A stretch of DNA of 5,243 nt from Chamaesiphon sp. (lineage in GTDB: Bacteria; Cyanobacteriota; Cyanobacteriia; Cyanobacteriales; Chamaesiphonaceae), in assembly GCA_020059425.1 (NCBI GenBank), contig JAGVCD010000434.1:1-5243 (forward strand), given 5' to 3'. The translations under genes were made by a program, and so were the position numbers. Of the stretch, positions 1 to 4,559 are shown piece by piece. The first letter of the stretch is position 1, and the number at the start of each line of letters is the position of its first letter. The notes under the pieces were generated by a model. The model had not been told where the DNA came from. It ran no database searches and was given only the letters and a program-made list of their open reading frames with translations.

Positions 1-2
1 AT

Positions 3-92
3 GATTTAGCTATGGCCGTAGAAGCCAGTGTGGGAAAACGATATCTAGCTAAAGATTTCAAAGTGTCACGTTTTATATTTAATTCCACTTAG
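3..92 (+). CDS. C-terminal end of an unidentified protein (5' end outside window)
   Basis: An open frame enters from the left edge and ends at TAG (90-92), giving about 29 residues that begin DLAMAVEASVGKRYL and end FIFNST. I do not recognise a family and see no motif. It runs toward the minus-strand flavoprotein remnant, and its stop codon lies inside the first copy of an 8-bp tandem repeat, so the last residues may come from a rearrangement and not from the original gene. An internal ATG at 12 could also start a tiny 26-codon frame, but no ribosome binding site is visible in the 11 bases available. An open frame of 29 codons can arise by chance, so coding status is uncertain. Confidence 0.3.
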   Translation, partial: DLAMAVEASVGKRYLAKDFKVSRFIFNST

Positions 93-100
93 CCACTTAG
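85..100. repeat. 8-bp tandem repeat CCACTTAG x2 at a gene junction
   Basis: Two perfect adjacent copies of CCACTTAG (85-92 and 93-100). The first holds the stop of the plus-strand frame, and the second holds the premature stop (97-99) of the minus-strand flavoprotein remnant. An 8-bp direct duplication at the exact point where a gene stops matching its family would fit a deletion or insertion scar, for example an empty target-site duplication. Chance slippage is also possible. Confidence 0.6.
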
Positions 101-219
101 TCACGGATAATTCGTCGTCCCTGAGCTTCTGCTTGCTGCCTAACCCCCAATCGTGACTGAACAGCTTGTTCTCCGGCGTGAAAAGGTGAATCACTTAATT
201 TCCAACCTAGATTCGTCAT
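97..219 (-). pseudogene. Truncated pyridoxamine 5'-phosphate oxidase-like FMN-binding protein, N-terminal 40 residues
   Basis: The frame starts at ATG 219-217 and reads 40 codons to TAA 99-97. Residues 10-40 (DSPFHAGEQAVQSRLGVR, then ending GRRIIRD) match, from memory, the conserved N-terminus of the pyridoxamine 5'-phosphate oxidase-related FMN-binding family, in which SPFHAGE is followed by RLGVR and an IRD that normally continues into YMPDQHREF. Here the match stops directly after IRD. Nothing of the remaining protein, including the whole FMN-binding split barrel, can be found in the 96 bases beyond in any minus-strand frame, so the gene is cut off rather than frameshifted. It lies 26 bases after the glutathione transferase stop with a strong ribosome binding site, so it was the last gene of the operon. 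Such proteins often sit beside AhpD-like and GST genes. It cannot make a working enzyme. A short functional peptide is possible but unlikely. Confidence 0.72.
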
Positions 220-225
220 GATCTA

Positions 226-230
226 CTCCT
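226..230 (-). promoter_or_regulatory. Ribosome binding site AGGAG of the truncated flavoprotein gene
   Basis: On the minus strand AGGAG lies six bases before the ATG at 219 (CAGGAGTAGATC then ATG). It is the best Shine-Dalgarno sequence in the operon. It supports 219 as the real start of a once intact gene and argues that the 40-codon frame is not accidental. Confidence 0.7.
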
Positions 231-245
231 GATAATTGGGGTGAA

Positions 246-848
246 CTAAATTCCATCCATGTGAATGTAGCCAGGTAGTTGCTTAAATCGATCGATCCAG
301 GCTAATACATGGGGATAAGCATCCAAATTAACTTTGCCATCCCGCGCCAGAGCCACATAAGGAAAAACAGCGACATCAGCAATAGTCGGATGCTCTAGCT
401 CTAGCCAAGTGCGATTAGTAAAGTGCTGTTCTAACAAGGCCAAAATAAATTCTGATTTTTGGGTAGCTCGATCGATATTAATATTGGTCGCAGCACCAAA
501 TAAATGATAAAGCCTCGCATCCTCTGGCCCTTGGCGCACTTCTCCGGCAGTTGTCGATAACCATTTAACCACCAGACTCAAAGGAACAGCTTCTATGGGT
601 AGCCACTGTTCTCCACCATACTGTCGTGCCAAATACACCAAAATTGCCTGAGCATCCGATACGATCGTTTTGCCATCTACTAATAATGGCACTTTGCCAA
701 AGGGATTCATCGCCAAATATCCTGGTAACTTATGCTCACCCTTCAATAGATCTACTTTGATCCACTCATATTCTAGGTTGAGCAAAGATAGCATCAGACG
801 GGCTTTGTGACTATTGCCCGAGATTTCATGGCCATATAGTTTAATCAT
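246..848 (-). CDS. Glutathione S-transferase family protein
   Basis: A cytosolic-type GST of 200 residues, the usual length. The N-terminal thioredoxin-like domain (about 1-77) begins with a beta strand MIKLYG and a SGNSHKARL segment, where the catalytic Ser or Cys of bacterial classes normally lies. It contains NPFGKVP with the invariant cis-proline P54, and the helix DAQAILVYLA (65-74). The all-helical C-terminal domain (about 85-200) has the N-capping box TIAD (155-158) and the terminal LPGY. One oddity: the glutathione-gamma-glutamyl site, usually Asp/Glu-Ser before xAI, is D65-A66 here, so the serine is replaced by alanine. It probably conjugates or reduces electrophiles or peroxides in the cytoplasm; the substrate is unknown. 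It lies 58 bases after the AhpD-like gene with no separate promoter seen. The leader has four CAA triplets (854-865, minus strand) and no clear Shine-Dalgarno sequence. Confidence 0.93.
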   Translation of the reverse strand: MIKLYGHEISGNSHKARLMLSLLNLEYEWIKVDLLKGEHKLPGYLAMNPFGKVPLLVDGKTIVSDAQAILVYLARQYGGEQWLPIEAVPLSLVVKWLSTTAGEVRQGPEDARLYHLFGAATNINIDRATQKSEFILALLEQHFTNRTWLELEHPTIADVAVFPYVALARDGKVNLDAYPHVLAWIDRFKQLPGYIHMDGI

Positions 849-906
849 AGTGTTTGTTGTTGTTGTGAATTGTGCTTATGAAACAGGTGTAGCTTAGAAC
901 TTATAG

Positions 907-1458
907 CTATTTGATAACCGGTTGGAATTCCTGAACGATCGGGAAATCTAGCACTGGTTGGGTGAGGTGCTTGGCATAGTTTAAAAATGTATACAGACCA
1001 ATCACCCCTAAGATTTCTAGGATTGCTTTGTTGCTTAGTTCTTGATCGCGCAGTGCTTGCAATGTAGCGGCATCTACCTGACCACGATTATGCACCACGG
1101 CTTTGGTGAAGTTTAGCACCGCTTGGGCTTTGGGATCGCTGGATTCACCTTGCAGATTTGCTAGCAGTTCTGGGCGACTTAGCCCATATTGTTGACCAAC
1201 AAATACATGGACAGCTACACAATATTCGCATTGATTGATGCCCGAGGTAAGCAAAGCAATTTGCTCTACCAAAGATGTTTCTAGATCACCACTATTAACC
1301 GCTTGATTGAGCGCCATCACCCCGGTCAAAAGCTGAGGAGCTGCTGCCAGCATTTTCATTAAATTGGGCGTACCACCAAAAGCAGTTTGCACAATCTCTA
1401 ATGCAGCCTTGGCTTCGGTATTAGCGGTTTGGGGTTCGATCGGTTGGAAGTTATTCAT
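907..1458 (-). CDS. Carboxymuconolactone decarboxylase family protein, AhpD-like peroxidase-related enzyme
   Basis: A 183-residue all-helical protein of the AhpD/CMD superfamily. The diagnostic active site is complete: E65 (VEQIALL), then C77-E-Y-C80 and H84, in the motif QCEYCVAVH. In AhpD this Glu/Cys-x-x-Cys/His set forms the proton relay and redox disulfide that reduces hydroperoxides or recycles a peroxiredoxin. A second conserved Asn/His pair is present near the end (N160-YAK-H164). The CxxC makes a redox role more likely than true carboxymuconolactone decarboxylation, whose enzymes lack this pair. It is the first structural gene after the TetR regulator and has its own operator-bearing leader. 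A cytoplasmic role removing organic peroxides or related electrophiles together with the GST is an inference from context. No AhpC partner is visible in the window. The start is ATG 1458, followed by MNNFQPIEP. Confidence 0.92.
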   Translation of the reverse strand: MNNFQPIEPQTANTEAKAALEIVQTAFGGTPNLMKMLAAAPQLLTGVMALNQAVNSGDLETSLVEQIALLTSGINQCEYCVAVHVFVGQQYGLSRPELLANLQGESSDPKAQAVLNFTKAVVHNRGQVDAATLQALRDQELSNKAILEILGVIGLYTFLNYAKHLTQPVLDFPIVQEFQPVIK

Positions 1459-1476
1459 GATAAATTTGAGGTTATT

Positions 1477-1505
1477 TTTTAAACAAACTGGTTGGTTTAA
1501 TTCAA
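1477..1505 (-). promoter_or_regulatory. Candidate promoter of the AhpD-like gene and downstream operon
   Basis: On the minus strand TTGAAT (1505-1500) and TTAAAA (1482-1477) are separated by 17 bases. The -35 element is fair and the -10 is poor (3 of 6). The support comes mainly from the operator-like palindrome that fills the spacer, a usual place for a TetR repressor to block polymerase. The predicted transcript would carry a leader of about 10-15 bases before ATG 1458. Transcription could also simply read through from the TetR gene. Confidence 0.4.
1482..1497. promoter_or_regulatory. Operator-like palindrome O2 in the AhpD-like gene leader
   Basis: AACAAACTGGTTGGTT is an imperfect inverted repeat, with outer arms AAC/GTT and inner AAC/GTT. 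It differs at one base of 16 from the palindrome over the TetR promoter (O1, read on the minus strand). Two near-identical palindromes in the only two regulatory gaps of a TetR-led gene cluster are best explained as binding sites of that TetR protein. Confidence 0.72.
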
Positions 1506-1544
1506 GTCTAAGAGTAAGCTGTCTGGCAACAGCTCCAGGAATCT

Positions 1545-2123
1545 TTATTGCACTAACGCCACAGCAGACTGGGCTAAATCTTTAATGAGCTGAGGATTGT
1601 TAACAGTCTTGGCCATCAAAATCGCTCCTTGCAAATAAGCAACAATAGACTGTGCCGCCTTGGCCGTATCGATACTGCGTCCAATTGACAATTCCTGCAC
1701 AATTGGTTCGATCGCCTCTGCCCAGATCTGAAAAACCTGAGTAAGATAAGTTCTCACCCGTTCTTCTTGACCAGATAACTCTAGGGCTATATTGCCCACG
1801 AAGCAGCCTTTCACATGACCAAACTGCTGTTGCAGATTCTGGTTAGTTAAGAATGGTAGCTCAAAGATTTGCTCGATCTTTTGAGTTGCAGTTTTGGATG
1901 ATTTAGCAATCTGCCGAAATTGTTGGGTTAAATCGCCAGCATAAACTTCCAGCGCGGCCAACACCATATCTACCTTAGAAGGAAAGATGTGATAGAGCGT
2001 GCTCTTGTTCACTTTGGCCTCAGCACAAATTTGGTTGGTACCAACGGCATGAAAACCATTGGTATAAAACAGGTGCAATGAGGTTTTGATGATTCGATCG
2101 CGGGGTGACAGGACAGCAGACAT
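1545..2123 (-). CDS. TetR/AcrR family transcriptional regulator (likely autorepressor of the operon)
   Basis: A TetR regulator of 192 residues when started at ATG 2123. The N-terminal helix-turn-helix domain spans about 8-55, with the recognition region GTNQICAEAKVNKSTLYHIF (28-47) followed by PSK. The C-terminal domain resembles the LmrA/YxaF-like branch, with KGCFVGNIALE (105-115). Its Cys107 sits where this branch often has a conserved Gly-Cys, and could sense electrophiles or oxidants (inference). An upstream in-frame TTG (2141) would add six residues (MVQCLL), but it lies inside the operator and at the predicted transcription start, so ATG 2123 is preferred even though no Shine-Dalgarno sequence precedes it. 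The gene heads a same-strand series with the AhpD-like protein, GST and flavoprotein remnant, with matching palindromes before itself and before the AhpD-like gene. That points to local repression relieved by a toxic small molecule. Confidence 0.93.
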   Translation of the reverse strand: MSAVLSPRDRIIKTSLHLFYTNGFHAVGTNQICAEAKVNKSTLYHIFPSKVDMVLAALEVYAGDLTQQFRQIAKSSKTATQKIEQIFELPFLTNQNLQQQFGHVKGCFVGNIALELSGQEERVRTYLTQVFQIWAEAIEPIVQELSIGRSIDTAKAAQSIVAYLQGAILMAKTVNNPQLIKDLAQSAVALVQ

Positions 2124-2135
2124 TAATAAGCACTG

Positions 2136-2151
2136 AACCAACTAGTTTGTT
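2136..2151. promoter_or_regulatory. Operator-like palindrome O1 over the TetR promoter
   Basis: AACCAACTAGTTTGTT is a near-perfect 16-bp palindrome centred on CTAG, with one mismatched pair. It starts in the last bases of the predicted -10 and covers the predicted transcription start, where bound repressor would block initiation. Its minus-strand reading, AACAAACTAGTTGGTT, matches O2 (1482-1497) at 15 of 16 positions. Confidence 0.75.
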
Positions 2152-2178
2152 ATATCATGAATCAAGCTTTGATGTCAA
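2149..2178 (-). promoter_or_regulatory. Sigma70-type promoter of the TetR gene
   Basis: On the minus strand a perfect -35 TTGACA (2178-2173), an 18-base spacer and a -10 TATAAC (2154-2149, 5 of 6). The predicted start is near 2142, leaving a leader of about 20 bases to ATG 2123. It is the strongest promoter-like sequence in the window, and operator O1 overlaps its downstream edge. The surrounding gap (2124-2268) holds no gene. Confidence 0.7.
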
Positions 2179-2268
2179 CAATTGAGGTCGTGAATAAACA
2201 TTGCTAGCCTGAAGTAAATACTGGGTGAAAAGTGCCGCCGCTTACTGAGTTTGGCTATCCCCCATCTC

Positions 2269-3624
2269 CTACTTTGTTTCTTTAATTGCTGTAAACGTTG
2301 CTTTTAATTTTTTCTGCATCATCGCTGGTTGGCGCACAGGTGAGATTTCCGCAGTTGTTGGGGTTACCGTCCAGTCATACTTCTGTAACAACGTCGAAAG
2401 AATAATTTTCATCTCCATTTTGGCCAGCTCCACACCCAGGCAACTATGCACACCACCACCAAAGCCAATTAAGGAGTAAGGCTGCTTTTGATCTTCCTCC
2501 CGTGGCGGCGCAAATCGATCGGGATCGAAGGAATCTGGAGCTTGGTAAATTTCGGGCAAGCGATGGGTCAACATTGGGAAAATAAAAACAAACCAACCAG
2601 CCGGAATCAAATAACCACCATATTCAATATCAGCTGTGGCCACCCGACTAATTACCCACGCTGGGGCATAGAGGCGTTCGCTTTCTTTAATAACATTAGT
2701 CATGTCGGGCAGTTGGCGCAGATGGCTCATGGCGATCGGATGATTCCCCATCACTTGTTGCTGCTCATCTCGCAATCTTTGTCGCCATTCAGCACTATTG
2801 CCTAGTTCAAACAACAACCAACTAATTAAACTCGATGTCGTGTCACCCCCAGCAAATAGTAGTCCGATCGCCTGATTAATTACCTGGGTTTCGGTAAATT
2901 TATTACCATCTTCATCAACTGTATTTAACAGTAAACTCAGTACATCCTGAGACTGTTCGAGATCGCCCCGGTTAGCTCTTTCGCGAATTACATTGCGAAT
3001 ATAATCCACAATATTGCGCCGAGCTGCTTGTCCTCGACCATAGAGAGTTAGGGGATTGTCCCATTTAACTACACTGTTGATACTATCAACGAGAGTCGTA
3101 AACCACTGGCTTACCTGCTCAATCTCTGCGGTCTTCTCGCTACCCAGAAAAATTTTGACGACGACAGCCATGGTGATTTTACGCAATTCGGTACTGAGAT
3201 CGATCGTCCCGCGCTCGCCCCAATCGCTGGTCATATCGGTGACCACTGACTGAATCGTGTCAAAATACGAAGCTAAGGCCTGGTGCAGAAATACTGGCAA
3301 AATCAGCTTCCGACTAGTGCGATGCTGTGCCCCATCTTGTAGTAAAACAGTATCATTTGTAACGATAAATTCGATGAATTGATTGCCCAACCGTGATGAT
3401 AGTTTATCGACTTCATCTTTTAACACCAGGCGGTTGGCGGCGGGGCCAACTAAACAAGCTGCTCTGTTAAATACTAGTGATGATGTTTTGAAAATATTTC
3501 CATGTTCGTGGTGCTTTTGCCAGTAAAATTCTTCTCGCTTTTGCAGAAAACCAATTAATTCACCAATGATTGGCAATCCATAGCTACCGGGCATCTTGTC
3601 AGCAGGCTTGAGTTTGTTAGTCAT
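2269..3624 (-). CDS. Cytochrome P450, CYP120/CYP26-like
   Basis: A complete soluble P450 of 451 residues, a haem-thiolate monooxygenase. Visible motifs in order: the N-terminal proline-rich GSYGLPIIGE (13-22) typical of CYP120/CYP26/CYP51-like enzymes; HRTSR (101-105) in helix C for a haem propionate; the I-helix oxygen-activation motif AGGDTT (258-263); the K-helix ExxR as E314-S-E-R317; PDRF (368-371); and the haem loop FGGGVHSCLG (388-397) with ligand Cys395. No transmembrane anchor is seen. The overall pattern recalls cyanobacterial CYP120A1, which hydroxylates retinoic acid, but the substrate here is unknown and may be another terpenoid or lipid. It needs redox partners, none of which are in the window. 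It is same-strand with, and 145 bases before, the TetR-AhpD operon, and divergent from a broken TetR gene that may once have controlled it. No terminator is evident after it. Confidence 0.95.
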   Translation of the reverse strand: MTNKLKPADKMPGSYGLPIIGELIGFLQKREEFYWQKHHEHGNIFKTSSLVFNRAACLVGPAANRLVLKDEVDKLSSRLGNQFIEFIVTNDTVLLQDGAQHRTSRKLILPVFLHQALASYFDTIQSVVTDMTSDWGERGTIDLSTELRKITMAVVVKIFLGSEKTAEIEQVSQWFTTLVDSINSVVKWDNPLTLYGRGQAARRNIVDYIRNVIRERANRGDLEQSQDVLSLLLNTVDEDGNKFTETQVINQAIGLLFAGGDTTSSLISWLLFELGNSAEWRQRLRDEQQQVMGNHPIAMSHLRQLPDMTNVIKESERLYAPAWVISRVATADIEYGGYLIPAGWFVFIFPMLTHRLPEIYQAPDSFDPDRFAPPREEDQKQPYSLIGFGGGVHSCLGVELAKMEMKIILSTLLQKYDWTVTPTTAEISPVRQPAMMQKKLKATFTAIKETK

Positions 3625-3657
3625 AATAGCAATTTATTCCAAACTGTGACATGATTA

Positions 3658-3687
3658 AGTTTATGAGCAAGTCCTCATCTTTGTCAA
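3658..3687 (-). promoter_or_regulatory. Candidate promoter of the P450 gene
   Basis: On the minus strand TTGACA (3687-3682), an 18-base spacer and TAAACT (3663-3658, 4 of 6). The predicted leader is about 30 bases to ATG 3624. The element lies inside the first codons of the dead divergent TetR gene. The spacer contains the inverted repeat ATGAG-6 nt-CTCAT (3663-3678), a weak operator candidate. Confidence 0.5.
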
Positions 3688-3704
3688 GCGACAAAACGCT
3701 CCGC

Positions 3705-3732
3705 CGTCAACCTCAGCAAAAGCGTGGACAGC
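3705..3732 (+). repeat. 28-bp direct repeat, copy 1 (TetR N-terminal codons)
   Basis: This segment encodes RQPQQKRGQ and matches 4584-4611 at 27 of 28 bases, in the same orientation and the same reading phase relative to the encoded protein. The two copies bracket the toxin-antitoxin pair. The repeat is therefore a relic of paralogous TetR genes and not a mobile-element end. Confidence 0.8.
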
Positions 3733-3755
3733 GGCTAGATGCTGCTGGCTGCTGT
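3728..3755 (+). repeat. GC-rich hairpin at the break point of the TetR remnant
   Basis: ACAGCGGC (3728-3735) and GCTGCTGT (3748-3755) can pair over eight positions with one G-U wobble around a 12-base loop. It falls exactly where the remnant departs from its intact relative. No T-run follows on either strand, so it is not a standard terminator. It could be a product of the rearrangement or a weak transcript barrier before the toxin-antitoxin genes. Confidence 0.4.
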
Positions 3756-3768
3756 TAAGTTAGAATGG

Positions 3769-3798
3769 ACTCATAACCGTTTTTCTAATCCTTAGAGT
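3769..3798 (+). promoter_or_regulatory. Possible promoter and inverted repeat before the toxin-antitoxin operon
   Basis: ACTCATAA (3769-3776) and TTAGAGT (3792-3798) form an inverted repeat with one bulged base around a 15-base centre. The centre holds TCTAAT (3784-3789), a 5-of-6 match to a -10 box. The -35 region is poor (TTAGAA at 3760-3765, 18-base spacing). The right arm abuts the AGG (3799-3801) that may serve as ribosome binding site. This is where an autoregulating antitoxin complex would bind, but the evidence is only the pattern. Confidence 0.3.
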
Positions 3799-3809
3799 AG
3801 GTCTTGACA

Positions 3810-4127
3810 ATGCAATATCAAGTCTTTGTCCAAAACCCAGCCGACCATATCTTTATGGCTTCTATTGTTGGATTACCTAATGCGATTGCCGATGGGGTAA
3901 CAGAACAAGAAGCGATCGATAAACTTAAAGCCATCCTAGATGCTCAGTTTAAGAACGGGAAAATGGTCACAATCAATATCAATTTACCTAGCGAAGAATC
4001 ATCAGCAACAGGCGATCTCTGGATTGACAATATCGGCATTTTTCAAGATGATCCAACTTTTGATGATTTTTTATTGGAAGTAAATGCTTATCGCCATGAG
4101 GTCGATAAAAATGAGGCTCACCAATGA
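3810..4127 (+). CDS. HicB-like antitoxin of a type II toxin-antitoxin module
   Basis: A protein of 105 residues from ATG 3810. An upstream in-frame TTG (3804) is possible, but ATG with AGG eight bases before it is preferred. Residues about 1-55 have the HicB/UPF0150 pattern: strand MQYQVFVQ, then FMASIVGLPNAIADGVTEQEAIDKLKAIL, the short antiparallel sheet and helix found in HicB antitoxins. The C-terminal part is different: an acidic, aromatic tail with GIFQDDPTFDDFLLEVNAYR (about 77-96), like the tails with which VapB-type antitoxins wrap their PIN toxins. I see no ribbon-helix-helix or other DNA-binding domain, so autoregulation would need another mechanism. The stop overlaps the toxin start by four bases, giving the antitoxin-first order and translational coupling usual for these modules. 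It is expected to neutralise the VapC-like RNase by direct binding. Confidence 0.85.
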   Translation: MQYQVFVQNPADHIFMASIVGLPNAIADGVTEQEAIDKLKAILDAQFKNGKMVTININLPSEESSATGDLWIDNIGIFQDDPTFDDFLLEVNAYRHEVDKNEAHQ

Positions 4128-4549
4128 CTCTGCATGTCATGGACACTGATATATTGAGTCTTTATCAACGAAATCATCCCCAGGTTTCTGCTCAGATTCG
4201 TCTCGCTCGACAAAATGGTATGAATCTGACAACGACGGTAGTCACAGTTGAAGAGCAATACGCTGGAAGATTAGCTCAGATTCAGAAAGCAAAAACCCCG
4301 GAGATTTTAATTGCAGCTTACGATCGACTCAACACCACATTTTCCCTATTCTCTCAGTTGAAAATTTTAGGATACGATCGTACTGCTGATGATTATTTTC
4401 GACGGTTTCGGCAACAGGGAATTCGAATTGGAACGCAAGATCTCCGCATTGCCTCAATTGCGCTAGCTCATAACGGCATTATTATTACTCGCAATCGTAA
4501 AGATTTTGGACCAGTACCTACACTAATCATTGAAGACTGGTCATTGTAG
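4124..4549 (+). CDS. vapC: VapC-like PIN-domain ribonuclease toxin
   Basis: A 141-residue single PIN domain, the usual VapC length. The metal-binding acidic residues are present: D7 in MDTDILSLY (with D9), E43/E44 in TVVTVEEQYAG, D106 in IGTQDLRIASIALAHNG, and the terminal TRNRKDF (D127) followed by VPTLIIEDW, matching the common VapC ending TxNxxDF-VPGL-EDW. All four acidic sites suggest an active Mg2+-dependent endoribonuclease that would cut tRNA or rRNA when its antitoxin is degraded; the target cannot be read from sequence. ATG 4124 overlaps the antitoxin stop as ATGA, so no separate ribosome binding site is needed. VapC usually pairs with VapB-type antitoxins, but here the partner is HicB-like, a mixed pairing. 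The gene stops ten bases before a TetR gene, and its stop codon is part of that gene's ribosome binding site. Confidence 0.93.
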   Translation: MTLHVMDTDILSLYQRNHPQVSAQIRLARQNGMNLTTTVVTVEEQYAGRLAQIQKAKTPEILIAAYDRLNTTFSLFSQLKILGYDRTADDYFRRFRQQGIRIGTQDLRIASIALAHNGIIITRNRKDFGPVPTLIIEDWSL

Positions 4550-4551
4550 GA
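4548..4551 (+). promoter_or_regulatory. Ribosome binding site AGGA of the second TetR gene, overlapping the toxin stop
   Basis: TAGGA (4547-4551) contains the toxin's TAG stop, and its AGGA lies eight bases before ATG 4560. It fixes the start of the second TetR gene and makes its translation likely to follow that of the toxin. There is no room for a promoter in the 10-base gap. Confidence 0.6.
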
Positions 4552-4559
4552 ATAATCAG

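Larger units (their letters stand above)
3663..3758 (+). pseudogene. Remnant of a TetR regulator gene, 5' end only
   Basis: ATG 3663 opens 31 codons ending at TAA 3756. Residues 13-24 (LRRQPQQKRGQR) equal the start of the second TetR regulator at 4560, which reads LRRQPQQKRGQQR. After this the remnant goes straight to LDAAGCC and stops, as if the VEKI of the intact copy and everything after the first helix had been lost. The nucleotide match is 27 of 28 bases (3705-3732), but flanking codons differ at synonymous positions (CTC/TTA, CGC/CGT), so the two genes had diverged as coding sequences before this one died. It lies 38 bases from the P450 start and divergent from it, the classic place for a local regulator. 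No helix-turn-helix remains, so it cannot bind DNA as a TetR protein. A short translated leader is a less likely reading. Confidence 0.65.

Noticed and set aside
854..865. Four-unit CAA/TTG triplet repeat before the GST gene as a phase-variable tract
   Set aside because: Four units are too few for likely slippage, and the tract is in a leader with no promoter elements around it.
1364..1585. 73-codon plus-strand open frame over the AhpD-like gene start and the gap after TetR
   Set aside because: It overlaps a well-supported minus-strand gene and its operator leader, has no ribosome binding site, and its product shows no recognisable domain.
2124..2141. TTG start at 2141 for the TetR regulator, six codons upstream of ATG
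   Set aside because: The TTG is inside operator O1 and at the predicted transcription start, and the added residues are not part of the TetR fold; ATG 2123 is more plausible.
2179..2268. Possible terminator after the P450 (TAGCC/GGCTA with AGTAA/TTACT arms)
   Set aside because: The arms are short, the loop is over 20 bases and no T-run follows; readthrough toward the TetR operon cannot be excluded.
2488..2805. 105-codon plus-strand open frame inside the P450
   Set aside because: It lies wholly within the antisense of conserved P450 motifs and is a shadow frame.
3056..3253. 65-codon plus-strand open frame inside the P450
   Set aside because: Antisense shadow of the P450, with no family resemblance and no initiation signal.
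3728..3755. Hairpin at the TetR remnant as a rho-independent terminator
   Set aside because: The stem is reasonable, but there is no T-run on either strand, so it is listed only as an inverted repeat.
3804..3809. TTG start for the antitoxin, or TTGACA as a -35 box
   Set aside because: ATG 3810 follows two codons later with better spacing to AGG. TTGACA here is next to the start codon, and nothing suggests a promoter inside the antitoxin gene.
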